A DNA stretch of 64,000 bases from Thermohalobaculum sp965247385 (GCA_965247385.1 CBDFHG010000002.1:930001-994000); one strand, 5' to 3'; positions 54,664 through 63,899 are shown, numbered from the stretch's first letter. The notes: generated by a model from the sequence alone, not told the origin. Program-made: numbers and translations.

Positions 54664-55431
54664 TCAGACGCCTTCGCCGCCAAAGATGTCGACCTCGAAG
54701 TATTTGTCATTGATCGACTTGTACTCGCCCGAGTCTCGGATCGCCTGGATCGCGGCGGAGAAGCCGTCGCGGAGCGCCTCCTCGCCCTTGCGCACGCCGA
54801 TCCCGGCACCCTCGCCGAAATACTTCACTTCGCTGTAATCGCGACCAAAGAAGGCGAAGCCCTTGCCGGCGTCGGTCTTCAGAAAACCGTCGGATATCGC
54901 GATCGAGTCGGCGAAGATCGCATCGATTCGCCCGGCGACGAGGTCGAGATAGAGTTCGTCCTGGGTGCCGTAGAGTTTCAGTTCGATATCCGGCAACTCG
55001 CCATCCATGTAGTCTTGGAAGATCGTGCCGCGCTGTAGGCCGACGACCTTGCCAGCCAGCCCGTCGGCATCGTCGGTCAGGCCAGCACCTTCCTTGGCGG
55101 TGAAGCGGCCCGGCGAATTATAGTACTTGCCGGAGAAGTCGATGATCTGCTGGCGCTCCTCAGTGATCGACATCGAGGCGATGATGGCGTCGCATTTGCG
55201 TTCCAGCAGCGCCGGGATGATGCCGTCCCATTCGGACTGGACCATCTCGCAACTCTTGCCCATCTGGTTGCAGAGCGCATTGGCGATGTCGATGTCGAAG
55301 CCGACGACGTCGCCGCTGGCGTTCATTTCGGAAAACGGCGGGTAGGCGCCCTCGACGCAGATGTTCAGATCGGCAGCGACGGCGGAGGCCGCGAAGGCGG
55401 CGAAGGCGGCGGCGGTGAGCAGACGTTTCAT
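54664..55431 (-). CDS. Polar amino-acid ABC transporter, periplasmic binding protein
   Basis: A 255-residue solute-binding protein of family 3 (ArgT/HisJ-like). A signal peptide ends in ASAVAADLN; mature motifs are ICVEGAYPPFSEMNASGDVV, GFDIDIANALC and CDAIIASMSITEERQQ. Probably binds basic amino acids. First gene of the operon with two permeases; no ATPase gene is found in this window, so the ATP-binding subunit must come from elsewhere. Confidence 0.92.
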   Translation of the reverse strand: MKRLLTAAAFAAFAASAVAADLNICVEGAYPPFSEMNASGDVVGFDIDIANALCNQMGKSCEMVQSEWDGIIPALLERKCDAIIASMSITEERQQIIDFSGKYYNSPGRFTAKEGAGLTDDADGLAGKVVGLQRGTIFQDYMDGELPDIELKLYGTQDELYLDLVAGRIDAIFADSIAISDGFLKTDAGKGFAFFGRDYSEVKYFGEGAGIGVRKGEEALRDGFSAAIQAIRDSGEYKSINDKYFEVDIFGGEGV

Positions 55432-55574
55432 CGTTTCTCTCCCTGTTGGTTTGCTGTCCAATGAGTATTGGGCAGGGGTTCTGGCATCCGTCAACAGGTG
55501 TCTCGATCGGTCAGCGCCTTGAAATTCATCGTTCCGAGCCACTTTCAACACCCGCCGCGCATTCTTTGATCTGG

Positions 55575-56057
55575 CTATGATCTGTGCGCATCCAGGTGTT
55601 TTCTGACTTTTTCCAGGATCGGCAGGGCCGAGGCGAGGTCCTTGTTCGAGAGCTCGCTCGAAAGGTCGTCGAACAACGGACCGATGCTCTGAACGCAGAG
55701 GGCGCGCCTCTCCCGACCGGTGTCGGTGATGCTGACGAGCTTCGCGCGCGCGTCCCGTGGATCCGCGGCGATCTGCACGAGCCCGCGTTTCTCGAGGCGC
55801 TGCAACGTATTGGTCATCGCCCCCTTGGTCAGTTGGAAGGCGTTGGCGAGCCGGGCCGGATTCCACTCGCCACCGAGGCGCACCAGGTGGTTCAGAACCG
55901 CGAACTGGGAGACTTTCAACCCGTCGGGCAAATGGCGCTCCAGCCAGTTGCGCGCCAATTGTTCGATGATTCCGATCTCGGTGAACAAGCGAAATGCGGG
56001 CGGGTCTTCGGGAGGCGCCAAGGTCAGGTTTCCTTCAGTCTGGTCTCGAGCGGCCAA
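55575..56057 (-). CDS. MarR-family transcriptional regulator
   Basis: A 160-residue winged-helix regulator. The core GLKVSQFAVLNHLVRLGGEW, then LTKGAMTNTLQRLEKRGLVQ (recognition helix) and the wing ADPRDARAKLVSITDTGRE are all present. It overlaps the nitroreductase-like gene by 34 bases and is translated after it on the same strand. Likely binds the 42-bp palindrome at 57202-57243 and so regulates its own operon. Confidence 0.92.
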   Translation of the reverse strand: MAARDQTEGNLTLAPPEDPPAFRLFTEIGIIEQLARNWLERHLPDGLKVSQFAVLNHLVRLGGEWNPARLANAFQLTKGAMTNTLQRLEKRGLVQIAADPRDARAKLVSITDTGRERRALCVQSIGPLFDDLSSELSNKDLASALPILEKVRKHLDAHRS

Positions 56058-57172
56058 CGCGGAGCGGGGCCGACGTCCCTTGCATAGCCCAGCCGGGCCA
56101 GCATTTGCACCCTTTCGCCGGGTTGGCTGGTCAGCCGGTCGTGGATGACCCGGTAGAACGGCGCCATGGCGGAGTATTCCTGCAGAGCCTGGCTCATCGG
56201 CTGCATCGCGATGTTGTCGGCCGTGGCATGAAGAGCAATGCGCATATAGGCGCGGCCAGCTTCAATCTGCGCTGCCCGATCATTGCCCATGGTGTTGACC
56301 CAGATAAAGCCCATGGACGCCATCGCCCCTTCTTCGATCATGTCGATGGCAATCTGGTAGGAGCGCGAAGCTGGATTGGCGAGGCTTTTCCTGGTCAATA
56401 TGCCAGCCAGGTTCAAGGCTTCCAGGAAAGCACCCTCCAACGCGATACCGTCTGGATTGGCCTCGATCTCCCTGCGTCCGATACGCATCAGCTCGATGCT
56501 CTCCCGATGAGCCGCGGGCGTGCGCATCTCGGCAAGCATGGCGTCCCTGGTGAGGTTTCTCAGATATTGCAGCAGCGTACCGTCATTCGTAGCGCCGACA
56601 CTGGCATCCCCGGCGGGCGCATCCTGCAGACGCTTGAGAATGTCGCCCCCGATGGCCCGGCTGGTTTCATATGGGTTCCGGTTTGTATGGCGGGACAAGG
56701 TATGGGCGAACAGCGGGTCCGCCGCCAGACCGGGTTGATTCGTGAGTGACAGATGGGCGATCGGCCGCCGGTCCAGCGTGTCATCCGGCTCACCATCCGG
56801 GAAATACCGGATTTCCGCCAGGTAGCCCTGATCGGAAGCCGAGATCGAAAAGAGTTCCAGAAAACATCCCATGCCGATCACGATCTGCCTGTTGAAAGGA
56901 TCGGTCTCCGGAAGCAGCCGATCCAGATCACAGGTCAACACCGCCTCGGTATCGCTTTTCAGATCAACGACCCAGGGTTGCCGGTTATGCGGATTGGGCG
57001 CCAGAATGGCATATGACAGGGCCCGGCGCATGGGATCGGGATAGACCGATCCGGCAGTCTTCCAGGGCATGAGGGCATCCGTCGGGGTGCGGGTCGCGAC
57101 AAAGCCCGCGCTGCCCGCGGCAACGATAACGGCCGTGGACCCTGCGATCTTCAGAAACTTGCGTCTGTTCAT
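56024..57172 (-). CDS. Tat-exported nitroreductase-like protein (Acg type)
   Basis: A 382-residue protein. The start 57172 gives MNRRKFLKIAGSTAVIVAAG, a Tat signal with the NRRKFLK box, and has GGAGG upstream; 57199 would add nine residues before it. LSYAILAPNPHNRQPW and the later SRHTNRNPYE match the Acg subgroup of FMN nitroreductases, often described as having lost enzymatic activity and binding FMN. Exported to the periplasm or membrane. Followed by a MarR gene that probably controls it. Confidence 0.82.
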   Translation of the reverse strand: MNRRKFLKIAGSTAVIVAAGSAGFVATRTPTDALMPWKTAGSVYPDPMRRALSYAILAPNPHNRQPWVVDLKSDTEAVLTCDLDRLLPETDPFNRQIVIGMGCFLELFSISASDQGYLAEIRYFPDGEPDDTLDRRPIAHLSLTNQPGLAADPLFAHTLSRHTNRNPYETSRAIGGDILKRLQDAPAGDASVGATNDGTLLQYLRNLTRDAMLAEMRTPAAHRESIELMRIGRREIEANPDGIALEGAFLEALNLAGILTRKSLANPASRSYQIAIDMIEEGAMASMGFIWVNTMGNDRAAQIEAGRAYMRIALHATADNIAMQPMSQALQEYSAMAPFYRVIHDRLTSQPGERVQMLARLGYARDVGPAPRWPLETRLKET

Positions 57173-57201
57173 ATTCGGATCCTCCGGTGGCCGTGTCATA
57201 T

Positions 57202-57243
57202 TGGTTCAACGATAAACTTTATATAGTTTAACGTTGAACCAAT
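57202..57243. promoter_or_regulatory. 42-bp palindrome, probable MarR operator
   Basis: TTGGTTCAACGATAAACT (57202-57219) pairs with AGTTTAACGTTGAACCAA (57226-57243) at 17 of 18 positions around a TTATAT centre. It lies 30 bases before the nitroreductase-like start, whose operon ends in a MarR gene, and 135 bases before sdhC. Its AT-rich core could include a promoter -10. Repressor binding is inference. Confidence 0.75.
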
Positions 57244-57377
57244 CAATAAAAATTTTCCACCCCCCGGCGATTCGGAACGATCTCATTTCGCGGTTGCGGC
57301 GTTTTCAGTCTGGAAAGGATTGCTCGCGTTCACTACAAAGAATGCCCAAGACCTTTTGGGACCACCGGGAGCTTGCT

Positions 57378-57761
57378 ATGGCAGACGTGAAACGGGGCAA
57401 CCGACCGCTGTCGCCGCACTTGCAGATCTACCGGCCGCAGATCACATCGATGCTGTCGATCATCCACCGAATGACCGGGGTCGGGATGGCCCTGGGCGCG
57501 GTGCTGGTGGTCTGGTGGCTACTGGCGGCCGCCACAGGGCCGGGATATTTTGCCATGGTCGACGGGCTGCTGACCTCGTGGATCGGGCTTCTGGTGCTGC
57601 TGGGATCGACCTGGGCACTGGCCTATCACCTGCTGAACGGCATCCGGCACCTGATCTGGGACATGGGCTACGGCTACGAGTTGGAGACGGTGGACAAGAC
57701 CGGATGGGCTGTTGTGATCGGCTCGGGCGTGCTGACCGTGCTGTTGTGGCTGGTGGCATGA
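57378..57761 (+). CDS. sdhC: Succinate dehydrogenase cytochrome b556 subunit
   Basis: A 127-residue membrane anchor of complex II with three helices. RPLSPHLQIYRPQITSMLSI is the SdhC signature; the conserved heme-b ligand His is in AYHLLNGIRHLIWD. The ATG at 57378 matches the family start. First gene of the sdh operon. Confidence 0.95.
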   Translation: MADVKRGNRPLSPHLQIYRPQITSMLSIIHRMTGVGMALGAVLVVWWLLAAATGPGYFAMVDGLLTSWIGLLVLLGSTWALAYHLLNGIRHLIWDMGYGYELETVDKTGWAVVIGSGVLTVLLWLVA

Positions 57762-57774
57762 GGGGGGGCGCAGG

Positions 57775-58155
57775 ATGACCTACAAGACAGACCGCGCCCG
57801 GGTCTCGGGCCTTGGTTCTGCCGGTCACGGCACCGATCACTGGTGGCTGCAGCGGATCACCGCGGTTGCGCTGTTGCCCTTGGCGGTGCTGTTCGTCGTG
57901 CCCTTCGCCCGCGCGCTGGGGGGCGCGCATGGGGAGGTGCTGGCGCTTTATGCGCATCCGTTCCACGCCATTGTCGCTGTGCTGTTCATCGGTGTGGCCT
58001 TCCGCCATCTGGCCCTGGGGCTGCAGGTGGTGATCGAGGATTACGTCCATGCAAAGGCCTGGCGCACCGGGCTGCTGCTGGGCAACACGATGTTCTGCGC
58101 CGCCTTCGGGATAGCGGGCGTCTTCGCGGTTCTAAGAATTGCGTTCACGGGCTGA
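57775..58155 (+). CDS. sdhD: Succinate dehydrogenase membrane anchor subunit
   Basis: A 126-residue, three-helix protein, the second membrane anchor. HWWLQRITAVALLPLAVLF opens it and FRHLALGLQVVIEDYVH holds the conserved His and Asp-Tyr used for heme and quinone binding. Lies 13 bases after sdhC. Confidence 0.95.
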   Translation: MTYKTDRARVSGLGSAGHGTDHWWLQRITAVALLPLAVLFVVPFARALGGAHGEVLALYAHPFHAIVAVLFIGVAFRHLALGLQVVIEDYVHAKAWRTGLLLGNTMFCAAFGIAGVFAVLRIAFTG

Positions 58156-58187
58156 CCTGTTCGGGCGCAAGAAGAAAGAGAGATTAC

Positions 58188-59996
58188 ATGGCCGCTTACG
58201 AGTTCATCGACCACAGCTATGACGTGGTAGTTGTCGGCGCCGGCGGTGCGGGGCTGCGGGCGACGCTGGGCATGGCCGAGCAGGGGCTGAAAACCGCCTG
58301 TGTCACCAAGGTATTCCCGACCCGCAGCCATACCGTCGCCGCCCAGGGCGGCATCGCCGCCAGCTTGGCCAACATGGGGCCGGACAACTGGAAATGGCAC
58401 ATGTACGACACCGTCAAGGGCTCGGACTGGCTCGGTGACATGGATGCCATGGAGTACCTGGTCCGCGAGGCGCCCAAGGCGATTGTCGAGTTGGAACATT
58501 ATGGCGTACCATTCTCGCGCACCGAGGAGGGCAAGATCTACCAGCGCCCGTTCGGCGGCCACACCACCGAGTTCGGCGAAGGCCCGCCGGTGTCGCGCAC
58601 CTGTGCCGCCGCCGACCGCACTGGCCACGCCATGCTGCACACCCTCTACGGCCAGTCGCTGAAGCAAAATGCCGAATTCTTCATCGAGTATTTTGCCCTC
58701 GACCTGATCATGTCCGACGACGGACAGTGCACCGGGCTGCTGGCCTGGAAGCTGGACGACGGCACCCTGCACCGGTTCAGCGCCAAGATGGTGGTGCTGG
58801 CGACGGGAGGCTACGGGCGCGCCTTCTTCTCCTGCACCTCGGCGCATACCTGCACCGGCGACGGCGCCGGAATGGTGGCGCGCGCCGGGCTGCCCATGCA
58901 GGACATGGAGTTCATCCAGTTTCACCCCACTGGCATCTACGGCGCCGGTTGCCTGATAACCGAGGGCGCCCGCGGCGAAGGCGGCTATTTGACCAACAGC
59001 GAGGGTGAGCGCTTCATGGAGCGCTATGCGCCGACTTACAAAGACCTGGCGAGCCGGGATGTGGTTTCGCGCTGCATGACGATCGAGATCCGCGAGGGCC
59101 GCGGAGTCGGGCCCGAAGCCGACCATCTCCACCTGCACCTCAACCACCTGCCGGCGGAGACCTTGGCGCTGCGCCTGCCGGGGATATCCGAGTCGGCCAG
59201 GATCTTCTCCGGGGTCGATGTCACCCGCGAACCGGTCCCGGTGCTGCCGACGGTGCATTACAACATGGGTGGGGTGCCCTCCAACTACTGGGGCGAAGTG
59301 ATCCGTTCGTCGCCCGAGGACCCGGACGCGCTGGTGCCGGGGCTGATGGCCTGCGGCGAGGCGGCATGCTGCTCGGTGCATGGCGCCAACCGGCTGGGCT
59401 CGAACTCGCTGACCGATCTGGTGGTGTTCGGCCGCGCCTGCGCCATCCGCGCCGGCCAGATCGTCAAGGCGGGGGCGCCAAACCCGACCCTCGACCCGGC
59501 CTCGGTCGATAAATCCATGGCCCGCTTCGACCGGTTGCGCCACGCCAAGGGAGCGTTGTCGACAGCGGTGCTGCGCCTCAACCTGCAAAAGGCGATGCAG
59601 AAGGACGCCGCCGTGTTCCGCACCGCAGAGACCTTGAGGGAAGGCTGTGCCAAGGTCGCCAAGATCGACGCCGCTTTCGACGACGTGAAAGTGACCGACC
59701 GCTCGATGATCTGGAACTCGGACCTGATGGAGACGCTGGAGCTGGCCAATCTGCTGCCCTGCGGGCTGGCGGCGATCTATGGCGCCGAGGCGCGCCACGA
59801 GAGCCGGGGGGCGCACGCGCGTGAGGACTTTCCCGACCGTGACGATGAGAACTGGCGCAAGCATACCCTGGCCTGGGTCGGCACCCAGGACGTTGTGACG
59901 CTGCGCTACCGGCCGGTGCGTGTGGACCCGCTGACGCCGGAGAACGAGGGCGGGATCGAGTTGAAACAGATCGCGCCCAAGGTGCGGGTGTATTGA
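58188..59996 (+). CDS. sdhA: Succinate dehydrogenase flavoprotein subunit
   Basis: A 602-residue subunit oxidising succinate to fumarate with covalent FAD. VVVVGAGGAGLRATLG binds FAD, FPTRSHTVAAQGGIAA contains the His that attaches FAD, and the substrate site includes FGGHTTEFGE and HGANRLGSNSL. Start at ATG 58188 with GAAAGAGAG upstream. sdhB does not follow directly: a methyltransferase gene intervenes. Confidence 0.97.
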   Translation: MAAYEFIDHSYDVVVVGAGGAGLRATLGMAEQGLKTACVTKVFPTRSHTVAAQGGIAASLANMGPDNWKWHMYDTVKGSDWLGDMDAMEYLVREAPKAIVELEHYGVPFSRTEEGKIYQRPFGGHTTEFGEGPPVSRTCAAADRTGHAMLHTLYGQSLKQNAEFFIEYFALDLIMSDDGQCTGLLAWKLDDGTLHRFSAKMVVLATGGYGRAFFSCTSAHTCTGDGAGMVARAGLPMQDMEFIQFHPTGIYGAGCLITEGARGEGGYLTNSEGERFMERYAPTYKDLASRDVVSRCMTIEIREGRGVGPEADHLHLHLNHLPAETLALRLPGISESARIFSGVDVTREPVPVLPTVHYNMGGVPSNYWGEVIRSSPEDPDALVPGLMACGEAACCSVHGANRLGSNSLTDLVVFGRACAIRAGQIVKAGAPNPTLDPASVDKSMARFDRLRHAKGALSTAVLRLNLQKAMQKDAAVFRTAETLREGCAKVAKIDAAFDDVKVTDRSMIWNSDLMETLELANLLPCGLAAIYGAEARHESRGAHAREDFPDRDDENWRKHTLAWVGTQDVVTLRYRPVRVDPLTPENEGGIELKQIAPKVRVY

Positions 59997-60000
59997 GGCC

Positions 60001-60786
60001 ATGAAGATGGGTGCGGTCATGGTGAATGAGAGCGGCCCGCGCTTCCGCCGAGATCCGGCGGAAATCGCTGCGATCATGGATTTGCGGGCGAAGCGCGCCA
60101 TCGGTCATGTGACCGGGCTGGCCTGGGGCAAGACGGCGCGGCTGTGCCCGATCTGCGGCTACGACGGCATGTTCTCGCCGGTGCGGCACAAGCCGGAGAT
60201 CTGGTGCCCGTGCTGCGACTCGCGGCCCCGGCACCGGTTGCTGAAGTTGTGGATGGACCGCGAGATGGTGCTGGCCGAGGGCTCGGACGTGCTGCATTTC
60301 GCGGCGGAGTCCTGGATGCACGGTTGGTTCGACGAGCGCGGGGCGCACTACGTGACCGCCGATATCAACGATCTGTTCGAGTTGCAGTTGGATATCACGG
60401 CGATGGACCAGGCGGATGCGAGCTACGATCTGGTGATGGCCAATCATGTGCTGGAGCATGTCGACGACAAGGCGGCGCTGGCGGAGATGTTCCGCATTCT
60501 GCGCCCCGGTGGGCAGGCGGTGATCACGGTGCCGATGATCGAGGGTTGGGACGTGACCCATGAGGACCCGGCGCTGGTGACCGAAGCGGAGTTGCGGCTG
60601 CACTATGGCGACCCGACGCATCTGCGTTTCTATGGCCGCGATGTGCGCGAACGTATCCGGGCCGCCGGGTTCGGCTTGCGCGAGTTTGTGGCGGTGGAGC
60701 CCGATGTCTCCACCCATGCCCTGCATCGGGGCGAGCGGATTTTCGTGGGCTGCAAGCCCGCTGCCAAAGGAGCAACCAATGGCTGA
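60001..60786 (+). CDS. SAM-dependent methyltransferase with N-terminal zinc ribbon, inside the sdh operon
   Basis: A 261-residue class I methyltransferase. Cysteines 49, 52, 69 and 72 (CPICG...CPCC) probably bind zinc; the SAM fold follows with VLHFAAESWM, VTADIND and the motif VMANHVLEHVDD, then LRPGGQAVITVP. It begins 4 bases after the sdhA stop and overlaps the sdhB start by 8 bases, so its translation is tied to sdhB. The target is unknown; the position hints at modification linked to complex II, but a chance insertion into the operon is equally possible. Confidence 0.85.
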   Translation: MKMGAVMVNESGPRFRRDPAEIAAIMDLRAKRAIGHVTGLAWGKTARLCPICGYDGMFSPVRHKPEIWCPCCDSRPRHRLLKLWMDREMVLAEGSDVLHFAAESWMHGWFDERGAHYVTADINDLFELQLDITAMDQADASYDLVMANHVLEHVDDKAALAEMFRILRPGGQAVITVPMIEGWDVTHEDPALVTEAELRLHYGDPTHLRFYGRDVRERIRAAGFGLREFVAVEPDVSTHALHRGERIFVGCKPAAKGATNG

Positions 60787-61558
60787 GTTCACCCTGCCGA
60801 AGAACTCGCGCATCACCAAGGGCAAGACCTGGCCCGCGCCGCAAGGCGCCAGCAACGTGCGGGTCTTCAAGGTCTATCGCTGGGACCCGGACAGTGGTGA
60901 GAACCCGCGCATCGACACCTATCACCTCGACATCGATACCTGCGGGCCGATGGTGCTGGACGCGATTATCAAGATCAAGAACGAGATCGACCCGACCCTA
61001 ACCTTCCGACGCTCGTGCCGCGAAGGCATTTGCGGCTCCTGCGCGATGAACATCGACGGCATCAACACGCTGGCCTGCACCTATGGCCTGGACGAGATCA
61101 AGGGCGATGTGAAGATCTACCCGCTGCCGCATATGGAGGTGGTCAAGGACCTGATCCCGGATCTCACGCATTTCTATGCCCAGCATGCCTCGATCAAGCC
61201 CTGGCTGGAGACCAAAACCCCGGAGCCGGGGCGCGAATGGCGCCAGTCGATCGAGGACCGCGAGAAACTGGACGGTCTGTATGAATGCGTCATGTGCGCC
61301 TGTTGCTCGACCTCGTGCCCGAGTTATTGGTGGAACGGCGACCGCTACCTGGGGCCGGCGGCGCTGCTGCATTCCTACCGCTGGCTGATCGACAGCCGCG
61401 ACGAGGCGGCGGGCGAGCGACTGGACGACCTGGAAGACCCCTTCCGGCTATACCGCTGCCACACCATCATGAATTGCGCGAAAACGTGCCCGAAGGGGCT
61501 GAATCCAGCCAAGGCGATTGCGGAAATCAAAAAGATGATGGTCGAGCGACTGGTTTAA
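60779..61558 (+). CDS. sdhB: Succinate dehydrogenase iron-sulfur subunit
   Basis: A 259-residue subunit passing electrons from FAD to ubiquinone. Ligands of the 2Fe-2S centre are in SCREGICGSCAMNIDG and LACTY, the 4Fe-4S centre in CVMCACCSTSCPSYWW, and the 3Fe-4S centre in CHTIMNCAKTCPKGLNP. Start ATG 60779 with AAAGGAG upstream. It overlaps the methyltransferase stop by 8 bases and ends the operon. Confidence 0.97.
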   Translation: MAEFTLPKNSRITKGKTWPAPQGASNVRVFKVYRWDPDSGENPRIDTYHLDIDTCGPMVLDAIIKIKNEIDPTLTFRRSCREGICGSCAMNIDGINTLACTYGLDEIKGDVKIYPLPHMEVVKDLIPDLTHFYAQHASIKPWLETKTPEPGREWRQSIEDREKLDGLYECVMCACCSTSCPSYWWNGDRYLGPAALLHSYRWLIDSRDEAAGERLDDLEDPFRLYRCHTIMNCAKTCPKGLNPAKAIAEIKKMMVERLV

Positions 61559-61698
61559 GCAACTATAGGTTGGATGATCTCCGGAAATCCCGCGCTATGC
61601 CGCAATTTTGCCGTTGGTTCTTGTTGTTCTGCAAGGGTGCGTCGGTGTTCAGTGGGCAGGTGAACTCCTGTCCATATTGGTTTTCTGGCAAGCGCAAC

Positions 61699-62452
61699 AT
61701 GCCCCGGGTCATGTTCGATCTTGCCGCACAGCGGCAAAATGCAACTGATTTTGACCCTCTCCAGCACCCTGCGGGAGTGGCGTTGCCCTTCGACGGCCCG
61801 TCCGACGCGGCGTTGATCATCCCGGAAATTCGAAGTGATGTGCGCTCCGGCGCCTGTTGTGCCGATATCGTGCACCGCTTGCCCGAGGCAATCAAACCCG
61901 GCGACAGGGTGCTGGTGATTGGTGCCGGTTTGGGGGTGATTTCAACCCTGGTTGCGCGCAACGAAGGGGTCGACCGGATCATCGCAGTCGAGGCCAATAC
62001 CACGCTGATCCCCTATCTGAACCGGGTCCGTGCGCCGAATGGCGTCCCGGAGGTCGAAACCATCAACGCGGTGCCGGCGGATGGAAAGAAGGGCCGAACG
62101 CCGTTCTTCTCGCGGCGCGATCTGCGGACCTCGTCGCTGTCGCCGCATGACCGGTCGTGGCAGCAGGTGATCATGGTGCCGTTCATGGACCTGAATCTGA
62201 TCCTGACCGAGGAGCGGATCAGCTTGATTATCAGCGACATCCCGATCGAGCCCGATCGGGTCGGCATTGGTGCTGGCCAGTGCCAAGCTGGCGTCGGTCG
62301 AGCGCATCCTGATCGATTGCGGCGCAGACCGCGAGCAGTGCTGGGAAGATGATGCGCTGTGCGCGCTGCTGGCGGAGCGCCGCTACGTCACCGACACGGC
62401 TGAGAATGGCGAGGGCAGCGTGCTGTTCAGCCACTCACCAAGGTCGAACTGA
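61699..62452 (+). pseudogene. FkbM-like methyltransferase, frameshifted
   Basis: From ATG 61699 the frame reads MPRVMFDLAAQRQ, then VLVIGAGLGVISTLVARNEG (SAM site), IIAVEANTTLIPYLNRV and LIISDIPIEPDRV. The expected continuation LVLASAKLASVERILIDC and so on to HSPRSN lies one frame over, ending at 62452. A one-base change near 62260 splits it. The pattern is that of FkbM-family methyltransferases. True lesion or sequencing error cannot be decided here. Confidence 0.7.
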
Positions 62453-62789
62453 ACCCCGGTCCGCCTTCCAAAATCTGACGCCCCGCCGCCGTGGCAGGGC
62501 GTCTTCCCCATTGCCTCCATCTCCACGAAGCATATTCGCCGCGCCGCGCCTGGTGTCCTGAACCAGAGGTGCGATGCCTTTTTCCAAAGGCATCGCGGGC
62601 GGCGGAGCGGGTTCCGTGGATCGCCCGAATTCCGACATCGGGGCGCAGGAGCGTTTTGCCGCTGATTTCCTTCACGCTTTCCTAACCATGATTCACCTTT
62701 GAATCGATTTCTATCGTCTTTCAATAGGTTAGGGCATGTGGGCAAGTTTGCACACAGAGACCCGCTGGTCACTTACCCGGCGAAATTCT
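62453..62789. other. 337-bp intergenic region with a hairpin
   Basis: Holds a perfect 11-bp inverted repeat GCGATGCCTTT (62571-62581) / AAAGGCATCGC (62586-62596) with a 4-base loop. No T-tract follows on either strand, so I do not call it a terminator, though it lies between convergent genes. Nothing else recognised. Confidence 0.5.
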
Positions 62790-63899
62790 CTAGCCCTGCC
62801 CCATCCAGACGGCGGACTGCATCTCGGCCAGCCGTGAAACGGTGCGGTCGAACTCGAAAGCGCCGGTGCCCTTGGTGTAGATCTCCTCGGGCGGCGTCTC
62901 GGCCGAGCAGTAGAGCCGGATCCTGGCCTCGTAGAAGGCGTCGATCAGGGTGACGAAGCGCTTGGCCTCGTTGTTCTTGGCCCAAGTCAGCCGCGGGATG
63001 GCGTCGATGAAGAAGGCGGTGAAACGCTCGGCGATGACGAGGTAGTCCGAGGCGCCGAGCGGGTTCTCGCAAAGCTCCTCGAAGCTGGCGCGCCCGGCAT
63101 CGTCGGTGGCCTGGGTGATGCGCACACGCCGCCCGTGGATCGACAGGGTCACCGGGGCCGCCGGATCGCCGCCGGTCTCGCGGCGCCAGGCGGCATCCAT
63201 ACCGGCGCTGGCGACCGGCCCGAGCGGAGTGAAGTAGTTGCTGGCGCCGACACCGAGGCTGTGGCGGTAGTCGATCCGGGTGTCGAGTTCGACCAGATCG
63301 ACCCGGTCCTTCAGCATCTGGATGAAGGGCAGGAAAATGGCGCGGTTGAGGCCGTCCTTGTAGAGATCGTCGGGCGGGCGGTTCGAGGTCGCCACCACCA
63401 CCACATTGCGCGCGAACAGCGCCTCGAACAGGCGGCCGAGGATCATCGCGTCGGTGATGTCGGTGACCTGTAACTCGTCGAAGCAGAGCAGCACCACACC
63501 GGCGGCAATCTGGTCCGCCACGGGCCGGATCGGGTCCGCAACATTGGTCTGGCGGGCGGCATGAATGCCGGCATGAACCTCCTGCATGAAGGCGTGGAAA
63601 TGCACCCGGCGTTTGCGCTTTACCGGGGCAGTGGCGAAGAACAGGTCCATCAGCATCGACTTGCCCCGCCCGACGCCGCCGAACAGATAGAGCCCGGTCA
63701 GCGCCATATTGGCCTTCGCCGCCTTGCGCCCGAAGCCAAGCCAGCCAAGCGCCACCTGCTTGCCCTCATGCGGATCGTAGTCCTTTAGCCGCATGTGAAG
63801 GAGTTGAAGTTTCTCGACAGCGGCACGCTGCGCCGGGTCGGCGTGTATATCGCCGGACGCGACAAGCTCGCGGTAGCGGGGCATAGGTCCGTCGATCAT
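62790..63899 (-). CDS. zapE: Cell division protein ZapE (AFG1-like ATPase)
   Basis: A 369-residue P-loop ATPase that helps control the FtsZ ring. Walker A is LFGGVGRGKSMLMD, Walker B VLLCFDELQVTDI, and VVVATSNRPPDDLYKDGLNR and LDTRIDYR are AFG1-family signatures. The start is ATG 63899. Convergent to the sdh operon region; this neighbourhood is common in alphaproteobacteria. Confidence 0.93.
   Translation of the reverse strand: MIDGPMPRYRELVASGDIHADPAQRAAVEKLQLLHMRLKDYDPHEGKQVALGWLGFGRKAAKANMALTGLYLFGGVGRGKSMLMDLFFATAPVKRKRRVHFHAFMQEVHAGIHAARQTNVADPIRPVADQIAAGVVLLCFDELQVTDITDAMILGRLFEALFARNVVVVATSNRPPDDLYKDGLNRAIFLPFIQMLKDRVDLVELDTRIDYRHSLGVGASNYFTPLGPVASAGMDAAWRRETGGDPAAPVTLSIHGRRVRITQATDDAGRASFEELCENPLGASDYLVIAERFTAFFIDAIPRLTWAKNNEAKRFVTLIDAFYEARIRLYCSAETPPEEIYTKGTGAFEFDRTVSRLAEMQSAVWMGQG

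Noticed and set aside
58041..60101. A 686-codon open frame opposite sdhA
   Set aside because: Low-complexity Arg/His/Gly-rich translation opposite a certain sdhA gene.
62571..62596. Hairpin GCGATGCCTTT / AAAGGCATCGC as a terminator
   Set aside because: The stem is perfect, but no T-run follows on either strand, so termination is not supported.
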